From assembly GCF_004151105.1 (NCBI RefSeq), contig NZ_PHRF01000095.1:248001-312000 (forward strand): 64,000 bases of DNA, given 5' to 3'. Numbering within the stretch: the stretch's first letter is position 1; each line of letters starts with the position of its first letter. A model generated the notes under the pieces. The model was not told where the DNA came from and searched no databases. It saw only the letters and a list, made by a program, of their open reading frames with translations. Source of the stretch: Streptomyces sp. L-9-10 (lineage in GTDB: Bacteria > Actinomycetota > Actinomycetes > Streptomycetales > Streptomycetaceae). The position numbers were made by a program, and so were the translations under genes. Positions 25,217 through 33,628 of the stretch are shown here, one piece after another.

Positions 25217-25636
25217 TCAGGGGATCCGGCGGGTCGGCGCGGCGGCGGCGCGCAGCCGGCGGGCCGCTTCGGCCACGGCCGGACGGTCCTGGTCGAGCCA
25301 GTCGACCGTATGGATCTCGTCAGGGCCCAGCCAGCGGAGTTCGTCGTGGTCCTCCAGCGGCCTGGGCTCGCCGGAGAGCAGCCGGGCCATCCACACCTGG
25401 AGCACATAGCCGGGCTTGAGCTGCCATTCGCCGGGGATCCGCTCCACCGGCTCGGTCTCCACGCCGAGTTCTTCCCGCAACTCACGCACCAGCGCCTGTT
25501 CTGGACCCTCCCCCGGCTCCAGCTTGCCGCCCGGCAGTTCCCAGCGGCCGGCCAGCTCGGGGGGCGCGCTGCGCCGGGCGGCCAGCAGCCGCCCCCGGTC
25601 GTACACGGCGCCCGCCACCACCACACGATCAGTCAT
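25217..25636 (-). CDS. NUDIX hydrolase (MutT-like)
   Basis: A 139-residue NUDIX protein. The signature is complete: GKLEPGEGPEQALVRELREE continuing into LGV, with the metal-binding Glu residues of REXXEE. It opens with VVVAGAVYDRGRLLAARR and has the WELPGG approach strand, which matches the (deoxy)nucleoside triphosphate pyrophosphatase/MutT subgroup that cleans oxidised nucleotides. ATG 25636 is used; seven codons upstream in frame lack support. It is followed on the same strand by the anti-sigma-type kinase, with a 240-bp gap in which I see no gene. The exact substrate is not certain. Confidence 0.9.
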   Translation of the reverse strand: MTDRVVVAGAVYDRGRLLAARRSAPPELAGRWELPGGKLEPGEGPEQALVRELREELGVETEPVERIPGEWQLKPGYVLQVWMARLLSGEPRPLEDHDELRWLGPDEIHTVDWLDQDRPAVAEAARRLRAAAAPTRRIP

Positions 25637-25694
25637 GCGCCGGAGCGTAACGCGCACTCGGCCAAGGGCGTGGCGTACGGCGCACCGGAACGGC

Positions 25695-25874
25695 CTACCC
25701 GGCGGCCTGGCTGACGCGCTCCACCCAGTAGATCCGCTGCTGTCCGCGGCCGTCGAGGCTCTCCACTATCTTCTGCGCCTCGTCCTGGGTGGCATATCTG
25801 CCGACGCGATAGCGGTTGCCGTTGCCGTCCTCCCGTATGACAAGCCACGGGAGCATGGCTCCGCCGTCGTTCAT
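25695..25874 (-). CDS. Small SPOR-like protein
   Basis: A 59-residue protein starting at ATG 25874, which has GGGAGG at the right distance. The core WLVIREDGNGNRYRVGRYAT, then EAQKIVESLDGRGQQRIYWVE, resembles one SPOR-type repeat (beta-alpha-beta), and small proteins of this type are widespread in Streptomyces. SPOR domains bind denuded peptidoglycan, but this protein has no signal peptide or membrane segment, so its role is probably intracellular or undefined. It stands alone between the GntR and NUDIX genes on the same strand. Confidence 0.8.
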   Translation of the reverse strand: MNDGGAMLPWLVIREDGNGNRYRVGRYATQDEAQKIVESLDGRGQQRIYWVERVSQAAG

Positions 25875-26189
25875 CGCGTTCCTCCCTGCACCGACCTGCA
25901 TCTCTCCGAAGATCCCCGGGAAACCGCATTCCGCATATGCCGGAGCCTACGCCTGACCTTCACAGAGCGGATACGGGTTTGTACAAAGAGATACGCATCC
26001 GGCCAAGAAAACGCCGAAAAACGGAGGCGGCAACCGACCGCGCGCGCCCCCTGCCGCCCCCGCACGCCCGATCGGGCCCTGAATCATGCCCGTACGGCCG
26101 GACGCGGGCAAGTCCGGCCGACCCGTACGCGCCGTCAACTCCCCACGCGCGCCGGGCCGTCGGTCCGGCCGTACGGCCGGACCCGCCGG

Positions 26190-26942
26190 TCACTTCACGG
26201 AGAGGTGGTACGCGATCCGGTACCGGTCCGCGGGGACGACGACCTCAGCGGTCTCCACGGCCCTCCCCGACGCGTAGTACGTCCGCTCCAGGACCATCAC
26301 GACATGGCCGGGCACCCCGCCGAGCGCCATGAGCTCCTCCGCCAGCCCGGGGCGCGCGCCGACCTCCTCCAGCACGTTGTCCACGACGATGTCGATGGCC
26401 GCCATCCGCTCGACCACCCCGCACCCGCCGAGCGGCCCCTCCTCGGGCAGCATCACCGGCGTACGCCCCGTGACCGCGAGGGGTTCCCAGGAGGTGGAGA
26501 GCATCATCGGCTCGCCCGCCTCCCGGAAGACGTAGCGCGTACGCATCACACGGTCGCCCGGCTCGATCCCCAGCCGGGCGGCGATCTCCGGCCCGGCCTC
26601 GTCCTGCTCGCTGCGGGACTCCCAGGTGCCCCGCGCGCCCGTCGCCGCCTGCTCCTGGCGGAACGGACTGGAGCCGGACGGCGGCCGGTACCCGGACCGG
26701 GCGATCCGGCGGGGGACGGGGCGCTCACGGACGTACGTACCGGATCCGGAGCGGCCCTCGACCAGCCCCTCGGCCATCAGCACCTTGCGCGCTTCCAGCG
26801 CGACCGTGTCGGAGACGCCGTACTCCTCGCGGATACGGGCCTGCGAGGGCAGCCGGGTATGCGGCGGCAGTGCGCCATTGGTGATCTTCTCTCGAAGATC
26901 GCTCGCGACGCGGAGATAGGCGGGCTGCTCACCGAAGGCCAC
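26190..26942 (-). CDS. GntR/UTRA family transcriptional regulator
   Basis: A 250-residue HutC-subfamily regulator. The N-terminal winged helix (YLRVASDLREKITNGALPP, then LPSQARIREEYGVSDTVALE) is followed by a linker rich in Arg, Ser and Pro and a UTRA ligand-binding domain (about residues 100-245, ending ETAEVVVPADRYRIAYHLSV). GTG 26942 is the start. It is divergent from the threonine synthase gene, and a 13-bp palindrome lies between them. No metabolic operon is adjacent that would reveal the ligand. UTRA domains usually bind sugar phosphates, amino-acid derivatives or fatty acids. Confidence 0.92.
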   Translation of the reverse strand: MAFGEQPAYLRVASDLREKITNGALPPHTRLPSQARIREEYGVSDTVALEARKVLMAEGLVEGRSGSGTYVRERPVPRRIARSGYRPPSGSSPFRQEQAATGARGTWESRSEQDEAGPEIAARLGIEPGDRVMRTRYVFREAGEPMMLSTSWEPLAVTGRTPVMLPEEGPLGGCGVVERMAAIDIVVDNVLEEVGARPGLAEELMALGGVPGHVVMVLERTYYASGRAVETAEVVVPADRYRIAYHLSVK

Positions 26943-26981
26943 GGGCCACTCCCATCAGGTTGACAGACAGCAACAGCGTGG

Positions 26982-26994
26982 CAACCGTCGGTTG
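26982..26994. promoter_or_regulatory. Palindrome between gntR and the threonine synthase gene
   Basis: CAACCG-T-CGGTTG is a perfect palindrome with a 1-nt centre, 40 bp upstream of the gntR start. It is a candidate GntR autoregulatory operator. GntR/HutC sites more often read GT-N-TA-N-AC, so this match is by position rather than consensus. Confidence 0.4.
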
Positions 26995-27149
26995 ATCACC
27001 GCAAGCATGGGCCAGAGTTTCACCCGAAGTGATTACTCGCGTTTAAGCAGGTCTTTACCGCAGGTGCGCCCCGTCGCGCCCTGCTGCCACGCCGGGCGCA
27101 CCACCGCGCGACCGGCCCGTGCCGGCCCCGTGCGGACCGTGAAACTGCG

Positions 27150-28349
27150 ATGCTGACGATCATGACCACGATGTACGTCTGCCCGGTCGACGGCACCCGT
27201 TCACCCGTCGCGTCGCTCGCCTGGTGCTGCCCCGTCTGCCGAGGTCCCTGGGATCTGGACTTCGAGGCGTCGGCCGTACCCCTGAAGCCCCTTTCCTCCC
27301 GGGTCGATTCGCTCTGGCGGTACGAGGAGGCACTGCCGCTCGCGGCGCCCGTCACGACGCTCGGCGAGGGCCGTACCCCGCTCGTACCGCTCACCCCGTC
27401 CGTCTCCGCCAAGCTCGACTTCCTGATGCCGACGCTCTCCTTCAAGGACCGCGGCGCCGTGATGCTCGCCGAGCTGGCACGACGGCTCGGCCCCGAGCGG
27501 GTGACAGCCGACAGCAGCGGCAACGCGGGCACGGCGATCGCCGCGTACTGCGCGCGGGCCGGGCTGCCCTGCACGGTGTACGTGCCCGAGGCCACCTCGC
27601 CCAAGAAGACGGAGCAGATCCGGGCCCACGGCGCGCGTCTCGAACGCGTCCCCGGCGACCGCGAGGCCACCGCGCGGGCCGCCCGCGCCGCCGCCGACGA
27701 GCCGGGCACGTTCTACGCGAGCCATGTCCACAACCCGTACTTCCTGCACGGCACCAAGACCTATGTCTACGAGCTGTGGGAGGACCTCGGCGGACGCCTT
27801 CCGGAGACGCTCGTCGTCCCCGTCGGCAACGGCACCCTGCTCCTGGGCGCGGCGCTCGCGATCGCCGAACTGTCCGCGCACGGGCTCATCGGCGAACGCC
27901 CCGCGCTGATCGCCGTCCAGGCCGAGGCGGTCTCACCGCTGGCGACCGCCTTCCGCGCGGGCGCCGAGGAGCTGCTGCCCGCACCGGCCGGGAGCGCCCC
28001 GACCCTGGCCGAGGGCATCGCCATCCCGAACCCGCCGCGCGCCCGGCAGATCCTGCGGGCGGTGCGGGCCTCCGGCGGCACTTTCCGTACCGTGACCGAG
28101 GATCAACTGCGCGCCGCCCAGCTCGATCTGGCCTCGCGGGGACTGTTCGTGGAGTCCACGGCCGTCGCCTGCTGGGCGGCGGTACGCGACGGTGCCGACG
28201 GGACGGACGGGACGGACGGGACCGACGCGACGGACCGGGCAGGCCGGGCCGCCCGCACGGACCTCCGCGCCGTCGTACCGCTGTGCGGCGCGGGCGCGAA
28301 GACCGGGCTCGCGCCGGCGGCCGGGGCGGGCGGTCCGTCCGCCCCGTAG
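27150..28349 (+). CDS. Threonine synthase-like PLP enzyme
   Basis: A 399-residue fold-type II PLP enzyme. The Schiff-base Lys99 is in LSFKDRGA, and DSSGNAGTAIAAY and VPVGNGTLLLG are the phosphate-binding loops. The N-terminus carries CPVDG, then CCPVC (C11, C26, C27, C30), a zinc-ribbon-like lead found in some threonine synthases. It should convert O-phosphohomoserine to threonine. It could also be a paralogue with another beta-replacement substrate, since Streptomyces have more than one homologue. Near residue 355 a short GTDGTDGTDATD repeat forms a linker. The start could equally be ATG 27162 or 27171; no ribosome-binding site decides. Confidence 0.82.
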   Translation: MLTIMTTMYVCPVDGTRSPVASLAWCCPVCRGPWDLDFEASAVPLKPLSSRVDSLWRYEEALPLAAPVTTLGEGRTPLVPLTPSVSAKLDFLMPTLSFKDRGAVMLAELARRLGPERVTADSSGNAGTAIAAYCARAGLPCTVYVPEATSPKKTEQIRAHGARLERVPGDREATARAARAAADEPGTFYASHVHNPYFLHGTKTYVYELWEDLGGRLPETLVVPVGNGTLLLGAALAIAELSAHGLIGERPALIAVQAEAVSPLATAFRAGAEELLPAPAGSAPTLAEGIAIPNPPRARQILRAVRASGGTFRTVTEDQLRAAQLDLASRGLFVESTAVACWAAVRDGADGTDGTDGTDATDRAGRAARTDLRAVVPLCGAGAKTGLAPAAGAGGPSAP

Positions 28350-28511
28350 GTGTCGTGCCGGACGGAGAGGGCCCTCCTCACGGGCGCGGCAGCCGCCACA
28401 GCTTGCGTGCCGGGCATGCGGACGTTGTACTGAAGGACGCTGTACCAAAGGCGACAAAACGCACGCCTCCAGGTACCGGTCATGCCGCGGCGCGAGAAGA
28501 AGAGAGTGACC

Positions 28512-29114
28512 ATGCGGTATCCGCATCCACGTCCCACGATCAGACAGCGTTCTCCGCGTGCGGCAGGGTGCACGGCCGACACGGGCGCCGGCTGGACCAA
28601 CGCCGGGCTGCTCGCCCTCCGCGTCGTCGTGGGAGGGCTGATGACCGCCCACGGACTACAGAAGACGACGCACCGGCTGGGCGGAGAAGGCCTGGCGGGC
28701 GGTGCCGAGGAGTTCCGGCACGACGGCTTCCGCGGCGGGCGGCTCACCGCGGTGGCGGCGGGACTCGGCCAGACCGGCGGGGGCGTGCTGCTCGGGGCCG
28801 GGCTGCTGACGCCCCTCGGGGTGGCGGCCGTCGCCGGTGTCATGACCGTCGCGGTCACGGTGAAGCTCCCGCACGGGCCGTGGGTCCAGAACGACGGATA
28901 CGAGTACCCGCTGGTCCTGATCCTGACCGCGGCCGTCACCGGGCTCGCCGGGCCGGGCGACTGGTCGCTCGACCGGCTGGCGGGCGTCAAGTGGCCCGCG
29001 TACGCGGGCATCGCCGGATGTGCGGCAGGAGTACTGGGGGGCCTGGCCACGCGGCGTGCGCTGTGGCGGGCGGGCCCGCGGTACGGGGAGCCCGAAGCGA
29101 CGAGCAGCCCCTGA
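28512..29114 (+). CDS. DoxX family membrane protein
   Basis: About 200 residues with four hydrophobic segments after a polar N-terminus. The first helix region LALRVVVGGLMTAHGLQK and the later LLLGAGLLTPLGVAAV and PHGPWVQNDGYEYPLVLI match DoxX/SURF4-type proteins, which are linked to redox or thiol stress in actinobacteria. The ATG at 28512 is preferred over an in-frame ATG 30 bp upstream because AAGAGAGTG precedes it. It follows the threonine synthase gene by 160 bp; its promoter is uncertain. The function remains general. Confidence 0.82.
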   Translation: MRYPHPRPTIRQRSPRAAGCTADTGAGWTNAGLLALRVVVGGLMTAHGLQKTTHRLGGEGLAGGAEEFRHDGFRGGRLTAVAAGLGQTGGGVLLGAGLLTPLGVAAVAGVMTVAVTVKLPHGPWVQNDGYEYPLVLILTAAVTGLAGPGDWSLDRLAGVKWPAYAGIAGCAAGVLGGLATRRALWRAGPRYGEPEATSSP

Positions 29115-29170
29115 AACCACCCCCTGGGACGAGCACAGCCCCTGACTGAAAGCCCCCTCCGACAGGCGCT

Positions 29171-30172
29171 TCAGCCCTGGGTCCGCGCGAGCAGCTCCCC
29201 GAGATGGTCGCACCAGATCTCGGCGACGTGGAGCGTCTGGTGCCCGCGCGATTTCGGGCCGGCCGGAAGCGTCATGCCTCGTCCGTTCGGAACCTTCGCG
29301 ACGGCTCTCTCAAGACCTCCGAGTTCGACGGGGTTGAGCCCGTCGTCCTCGAAGTTGAGAGCCAGCAGCGGCGCCCGTATGGCCGGGAGGCCGGGCGCCG
29401 GATCGTAGTCACGGGACGCGTCGAACTCCCAGATGACGTCGTTGGCGTCTTCACCGTCCAGTGCCCGCGTCTCGGTGCGGTCGATCTGTGTGTCGGCGGC
29501 GTCGATGGAGGGCAGATCGGAGGCCATGCGCCCCGCGCTTCCCGCCATGAGCTGGAACAGCGCCATCGCGTGGCCGAGTCCGGCCGGCTGCTTGTTGTAG
29601 CGGCCGTCGGCGTATCCGGGATCGGACTCGATCAGATGGATGAGCATCCGTCGCCAGAGCAGGTTCCGCCCGGTGATGCGTTCGGGAAGGCTGGCGATCG
29701 TCATCAGCGCCCGCGGAACGTCGGGATACCGCTCACCCCACATCCACGTCTGCATCCCGCCCATCGAGGTGCCGAGCAGCAGCCGCAGCCGCTCGACGCC
29801 CAGCCCCTGTACCAGCAACCGGTGTTGCCCCTCGACGATGTCGCCGTAGCCGTAGCGCGGGAAGTCGGGCCCCAGCCCGTCGCGGGGGCGGCTCGATCCC
29901 CCGTGCCCCATGGCGTCCGGCATGATCACGAAGAATCTGCCCACATCGAGGGGCCGGCCGCTCCGGAACAGGAAGTCGGCGGTCGTCGGCTCCAGGAACT
30001 GCCGTCCGGATCCGGTCGTACCGTGCAGGAGCATCACGGCGTTGCCCGCGTCCGCGTCCAGGGACCCGAGTGTGTGGTACGCCAGAGTCACATCGAGGCG
30101 GCGTCCGTCATCGAAGGGAAAGTCGCTGACCGTGTGCCGGCCCGGCTCGGCTTCGCTTTTCCAGTCGGTCAT
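29171..30172 (-). CDS. Alpha/beta hydrolase of the MetX (homoserine acyltransferase-like) group
   Basis: A 333-residue alpha/beta hydrolase. The nucleophile elbow is LGTSMGGMQTWMW with Ser136, the form characteristic of the MetX/homoserine O-acyltransferase group. D276/D277 (NFEDDGLNP) and His311 (SRGHQTLH) complete a triad. LLHGTTGSG forms the oxyanion loop. Because the gene ends an operon with a bicupin and a beta-propeller protein rather than methionine genes, a role as acyltransferase or hydrolase on a catabolic substrate is more likely than methionine synthesis. It begins 12 bp after the propeller gene on the same strand. It ends about 56 bp from the convergent doxX gene. Confidence 0.85.
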   Translation of the reverse strand: MTDWKSEAEPGRHTVSDFPFDDGRRLDVTLAYHTLGSLDADAGNAVMLLHGTTGSGRQFLEPTTADFLFRSGRPLDVGRFFVIMPDAMGHGGSSRPRDGLGPDFPRYGYGDIVEGQHRLLVQGLGVERLRLLLGTSMGGMQTWMWGERYPDVPRALMTIASLPERITGRNLLWRRMLIHLIESDPGYADGRYNKQPAGLGHAMALFQLMAGSAGRMASDLPSIDAADTQIDRTETRALDGEDANDVIWEFDASRDYDPAPGLPAIRAPLLALNFEDDGLNPVELGGLERAVAKVPNGRGMTLPAGPKSRGHQTLHVAEIWCDHLGELLARTQG

Positions 30173-30184
30173 GGCTTGGCCTCT

Positions 30185-31135
30185 CTAGAAGAACGAGAGG
30201 GTCTCGATGCCGACGCCTGCTTGCACGGTACGCAGGACCTCGCCGCGTTCGAGATTGCACACGGCCAGCGAGCCCTCGTTGTGATTCGCGATGAGCACCG
30301 TTTCCCCGTCCTCGTGGAAGGCCATGTTCATGGGGCCCTGGCCGAGGTGCAGCAGCGACTGGGACTTGAGGTCCTCGGAGAAGACCGTGGCCAGCGGCTC
30401 CTCGAAGTTCGTGACCACGAGGTACCTGCCGTCGGGGCTGTAGCGGGCGATCTGGGCCGCCTTCTCGTGCCCGTCGAGTGTGACCGTCGCGCGGGTCTCG
30501 TCCGACGCCGTGTCGACGATGAAGAGCTGCGGCTGCTCCGCGTCGACGAGGACGAGCGTCTCCCCGTCAGGAGACATGCCGATTCCCGCGGAACCGTTCG
30601 GCGTGGGAATTTTCTTGATCACGCTTTTCGTGGCGAGATCGACGACCGACGCGAAGGGGTCTTCCTCGTTCTCGGTGTAGAGCTTGCTGTTGTCCGGCAG
30701 CACTTCGACGCGGTGCGCCTTGTTGGAACCCACCTCGATCACGGTCTCGATCTCACCGTTCTCCGGGTCCATTTCGAGCACCACACCGCTGTTCTCGCAC
30801 ACGCAGTACAACGTTCCGTCCGCGCCCCAGCGCAGGCCGTGCGGGGCCAGATGCGGAAACGTACTGAGGTCCCCGACGTGCTTCCGTTCCCGCAAGTCGA
30901 ACTTCGCGACCAAGTGGCCCGGATGCGGATTGTCCCCGTGGATACCGGCGCCGTATATGGGCGCATAGGCGAAGCGGTGATCGGGCGAGATCAGCAGCTC
31001 GTGCACCCTCGGCGCGAAGCCTTCGAGGGTCAACTCGACCTCATAGGTGTCCGGATCGAGGAAAAGAACATGATTCCCGACCTTGTCGATTGCCACGAGC
31101 CCCTTGCCGCCTGTCGGAAAATTCGCGTCTGGCAT
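30185..31135 (-). CDS. YncE-like beta-propeller protein
   Basis: A 316-residue protein made of repeated blade motifs (for example AGIGMSPDGETLVLVDAEQP, then QIARYSPDGRYLVVTN and MNMAFHEDGETVLIANHNEG), typical of seven-bladed YncE or lactonase-like propellers. No signal peptide is visible, so it should be cytoplasmic, whereas many relatives are exported. The ATG at 31135 has AGGAGG upstream; a longer upstream frame is unsupported. As the middle gene of a three-gene operon it could act as a lactonase or as a binding partner for the bicupin. Catalytic residues of lactonases cannot be assigned by eye. Confidence 0.82.
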   Translation of the reverse strand: MPDANFPTGGKGLVAIDKVGNHVLFLDPDTYEVELTLEGFAPRVHELLISPDHRFAYAPIYGAGIHGDNPHPGHLVAKFDLRERKHVGDLSTFPHLAPHGLRWGADGTLYCVCENSGVVLEMDPENGEIETVIEVGSNKAHRVEVLPDNSKLYTENEEDPFASVVDLATKSVIKKIPTPNGSAGIGMSPDGETLVLVDAEQPQLFIVDTASDETRATVTLDGHEKAAQIARYSPDGRYLVVTNFEEPLATVFSEDLKSQSLLHLGQGPMNMAFHEDGETVLIANHNEGSLAVCNLERGEVLRTVQAGVGIETLSFF

Positions 31136-31185
31136 GACGCCCTCCTGTTCCCACGCATCGCCGAGGCGCCCTCGTCGGGCGCCCC

Positions 31186-32205
31186 TCAGCCAGTGCCGAC
31201 TTCGATACCGAACTGCCTCCCGACCGCCGTCAGCCGGTCCAGATCTCCTCCCGGATCGCTGTCCGGCCCGGGAGCCGGACGACACGCACCGCGGTAGTAA
31301 TCCTCGATTCCACCGGGCACCGTCAGATCGAACAGCCTTACCGTCCGATCGGTGCGGTTGCGCACCGAGTGATGAACGCCCCAGGGCACCAGCACCACCG
31401 CTCCGGCGGAGGCCTCGTATTCCTCTCCGTCGACCAGCGCGGTGGCGGTTCCTTCCAGGACGTAGAAGGCTTCCTCATAGCGGGCATGGCGGTGGGCGGG
31501 CATGCTGCCGCCCGGCTCAAGCGTGATCTCGGTGACCGTATAGGCGCCCGCGGTCGCGAGCCCCGCCGCTTTGATGGTGTACGTCGCTCCCGCGGCGTAC
31601 CGGCGGTCGCCTTCACCCGGGAGCACCAGCGTGGGACCGCGCCCTTCACCGATCGGAAGGGGCCTCGCCGACCCGTCGGAGCCGTTCTCCACATACGTGA
31701 CGCCATAACGCGGGGTCCGGGCGTTGATCTCCTGGACCGGCATCGTCCCGCGCTTCCCCGGAGGCCCGTCGCCCGGTTCGCCCAGCTCCAGAAAGAAGCC
31801 CTCATTACCGCCGGGGGTGGTGAAGGTGAGGAGTTGCGCGCTCTCCTCTCCGACATTGCGCCATTCATGAGCGATACCACGGGGCGCCGCGAAGAACGTG
31901 CCGTCCCCGACGGTGGTGTGTATTCCCCCCGCTTTCAGTTCGAGTGTCCCGCGGAGCAGGAAAAAGCCCTCCTCCTCGCGCGAATGAACGTGCCGGGGCG
32001 GGCCGGTTCCGGGCGGTGGACAGTCGAGCCAGAAAGCGTACTCACTTCCCGTGTCCTCACTGACAGCGGAAAAGGTGATCAGGTCATCACCCATCCACCA
32101 GATCGAGACGCCCTCGCCCGGCTCCACCAGCTTCCCGCGCCTGAGCAGAGGGGCGTCCTGCCGGATAGGCCTGTTCAGGTCCTGTGGTGTCCTGGCCTTG
32201 GCCAT
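31186..32205 (-). CDS. Bicupin protein (possible dioxygenase or isomerase)
   Basis: A 339-residue protein with two cupin domains. The first has PRHVHSREEEGFFLLRG (His72, His74, Glu78) and a distal His113. The second has PAHRHARYEEAFYVLEG (His238, His240, Glu244/245) and distal His278/279. Both can therefore bind a metal, as in quercetin-2,3-dioxygenase-type or gentisate-type bicupins. It is the first gene of the leftward operon. The hybrid regulator gene lies upstream on the same strand, and a 15-bp repeat tract separates them. Likely role: oxygenolytic or isomerising step on an aromatic or polyketide-like compound; this is inference from fold and context. Confidence 0.85.
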   Translation of the reverse strand: MAKARTPQDLNRPIRQDAPLLRRGKLVEPGEGVSIWWMGDDLITFSAVSEDTGSEYAFWLDCPPPGTGPPRHVHSREEEGFFLLRGTLELKAGGIHTTVGDGTFFAAPRGIAHEWRNVGEESAQLLTFTTPGGNEGFFLELGEPGDGPPGKRGTMPVQEINARTPRYGVTYVENGSDGSARPLPIGEGRGPTLVLPGEGDRRYAAGATYTIKAAGLATAGAYTVTEITLEPGGSMPAHRHARYEEAFYVLEGTATALVDGEEYEASAGAVVLVPWGVHHSVRNRTDRTVRLFDLTVPGGIEDYYRGACRPAPGPDSDPGGDLDRLTAVGRQFGIEVGTG

Positions 32206-32383
32206 CGCTCACCCGTCCCGTCCGAGGTCCGAGCGCGCGCCCTCTACTCACACGTGGCGGGCGATTCCGTGGCCTGTTCGATGGGCCGGGCCCCGGACCT
32301 CGTAGTCGCACACCCATCAATTCTCGCCCGGTAGGAGCCGCTGTCAAAACGTACGGACCGGGCTCCGCTACCTGCTTTTGGCT
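32206..32383. other. Upstream region of the cupin operon
   Basis: No gene is supported between the bicupin start and the 15-bp repeat tract. It should hold the operon promoter. I could not identify hexamers, and no copy of the GTGAACTAGT box found at 33483-33518 is visible here. Confidence 0.4.
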
Positions 32384-32458
32384 CGGCGGGAGTCGGACCG
32401 GCGGGAGTCAGCTCGGCGGGAGTCAGCTCGGCGGGAGTCAGCTCGGCGGGAGTCAGCT
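32384..32458. repeat. Five 15-bp repeats carrying phased stop codons
   Basis: The core CGGCGGGAGTC recurs at 32384, 32399, 32414, 32429 and 32444 with an exact 15-bp period. The unit is CGGCGGGAGTCAGCT in the last copies and diverged in the first. On the minus strand each later unit begins with TGA, in the reading frame of the hybrid regulator, so the gene's stop is the first of several in-frame stops. The tract just overlaps the end of that gene. Confidence 0.9.
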
Positions 32459-33436
32459 CGGCCGCGCCGGCGCAGCCGAGCTGCCGCCACGACCGCCGAC
32501 CAGTGCGGCGAAGCCGTCGAGATGGCGTTCCAGTCCGTACTCGAACAGGACGTCCAAGTCGGGCGCCGTGTCGTCCGGGATGGTCGCCAGGAGGGGAAAC
32601 CTTCCGCTGGTGAGGAGCTCCCGGCGGTGGGACCGCCGAGTTTCGGACCAGCGGTTCGATGTCATGCCGGTGGTCCTCTCGGCCTGGGCCTCGTCGGCCT
32701 TGGACAGTCCGATGGTCACGACGAGCGCATGCAGGGTGAGCGCTTCCTGAAGTCGGATGTCCATGGGGAGATCGAGCCCGTCGAGGGCCCTCAGCGTCCA
32801 TTCGGTGTGGGCCATCATGTGGGGAACCAGGACGGGTCGGGTGAACGAGACGACCTGAGGCAGCCACAGGTGCCGTCGACACAGCCGCCATTGCTGACGG
32901 GCGACGAGTTCGAGTTTGGCGCGCCACCCCTGCGGACCTTCTTCAGGCAGACTGAGATCACCGAACACGAGGTCGGCCATCTGCGTCAGCAGTTCCTCCT
33001 TGCCTGTGACATGGCGATACAGGGACATCGGCCCGAGGTCGAGCTCGGCCGCGAGCCGGCGCATCGTCAGCGCCTGAAGCCCGTCGGCATCGGCGAGTTC
33101 GATGGCGGTCCTGAGAATGCGCAGCCGTAGCGACTCCTGATCGGGCGTCTCGGCTCCCCGCGCGGCCGGAGCGGCGCCGTGAGCCGAGGGCGCCCGTTGA
33201 CGGCCGGCCTGTGGGCTGACCACCGTGCCGGAACCGACGTTCGTCTCGACGAGCCCCTCGTCGCGCAGGGCGGCTGTCACCTTGGTCGCGGTCGCGATCG
33301 CGACGCCCCACCGCTGCGCGATGGCCCGGATGGACGGCACTCGGTCACCGGGACGGAGATCACCGCTGACGATCCGGGAGCGAATCTCCGCGGCGATCAC
33401 GCGGTAGGGCGGTTCGGTGTACTGCGCTGACGGCAC
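32453..33436 (-). CDS. GntR-TetR hybrid transcriptional regulator
   Basis: A 327-residue protein with two DNA-binding domains. Residues 8-72 are a GntR winged helix (YRVIAAEIRSRIVSGDLRPG, then SIRAIAQRWGVAIATATKVT). Residues 98-150 are a TetR HTH (LRILRTAIELADADGLQALTM, with LGPMSLYRHVTGKEELL). The rest is a TetR C-terminal ligand-binding domain. Such fusions occur in actinobacteria but are uncommon next to plain TetR proteins. It is divergent from the FAD monooxygenase gene, and two inverted copies of GTGAACTAGT lie between them. The probable role is repression of the monooxygenase, and perhaps of the cupin operon, until a small aromatic or polyketide ligand appears. Confidence 0.88.
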   Translation of the reverse strand: MPSAQYTEPPYRVIAAEIRSRIVSGDLRPGDRVPSIRAIAQRWGVAIATATKVTAALRDEGLVETNVGSGTVVSPQAGRQRAPSAHGAAPAARGAETPDQESLRLRILRTAIELADADGLQALTMRRLAAELDLGPMSLYRHVTGKEELLTQMADLVFGDLSLPEEGPQGWRAKLELVARQQWRLCRRHLWLPQVVSFTRPVLVPHMMAHTEWTLRALDGLDLPMDIRLQEALTLHALVVTIGLSKADEAQAERTTGMTSNRWSETRRSHRRELLTSGRFPLLATIPDDTAPDLDVLFEYGLERHLDGFAALVGGRGGSSAAPARPS

Positions 33437-33482
33437 GTGATCCTCCGCTGACGTGGGCCCGCATCCAGGATGTCAGAGCATG

Positions 33483-33518
33483 GTGAACTAGTTCGCTTCG
33501 GTGGCCACACTAGTTCAC
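33483..33518. promoter_or_regulatory. Twin operator boxes between hybrid regulator and monooxygenase
   Basis: GTGAACTAGT (33483-33492) and ACTAGTTCAC (33509-33518) are exact reverse complements 16 bp apart. The first box extends to the perfect 10-bp palindrome GAACTAGTTC at 33485-33494. The 26-bp centre-to-centre spacing and lower GC content suit a dimer pair of a TetR-type repressor. The boxes lie 47 bp from the regulator start and 110 bp from the monooxygenase start. Confidence 0.8.
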
Positions 33519-33628
33519 TACGTACCCTCTTCCTCTTATTTTCAGTGACACTACTCCCATACGTTGTACGCAAGGCACCGCGCGAAACAGCGTATGGCGG
33601 ACGGAAGAGAGACGGAGGAGATGGACGT

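Noticed and set aside
32384..32458. Possible CRISPR-like array
   Set aside because: Units are 15 bp with no unique spacers, so this is a simple tandem repeat.
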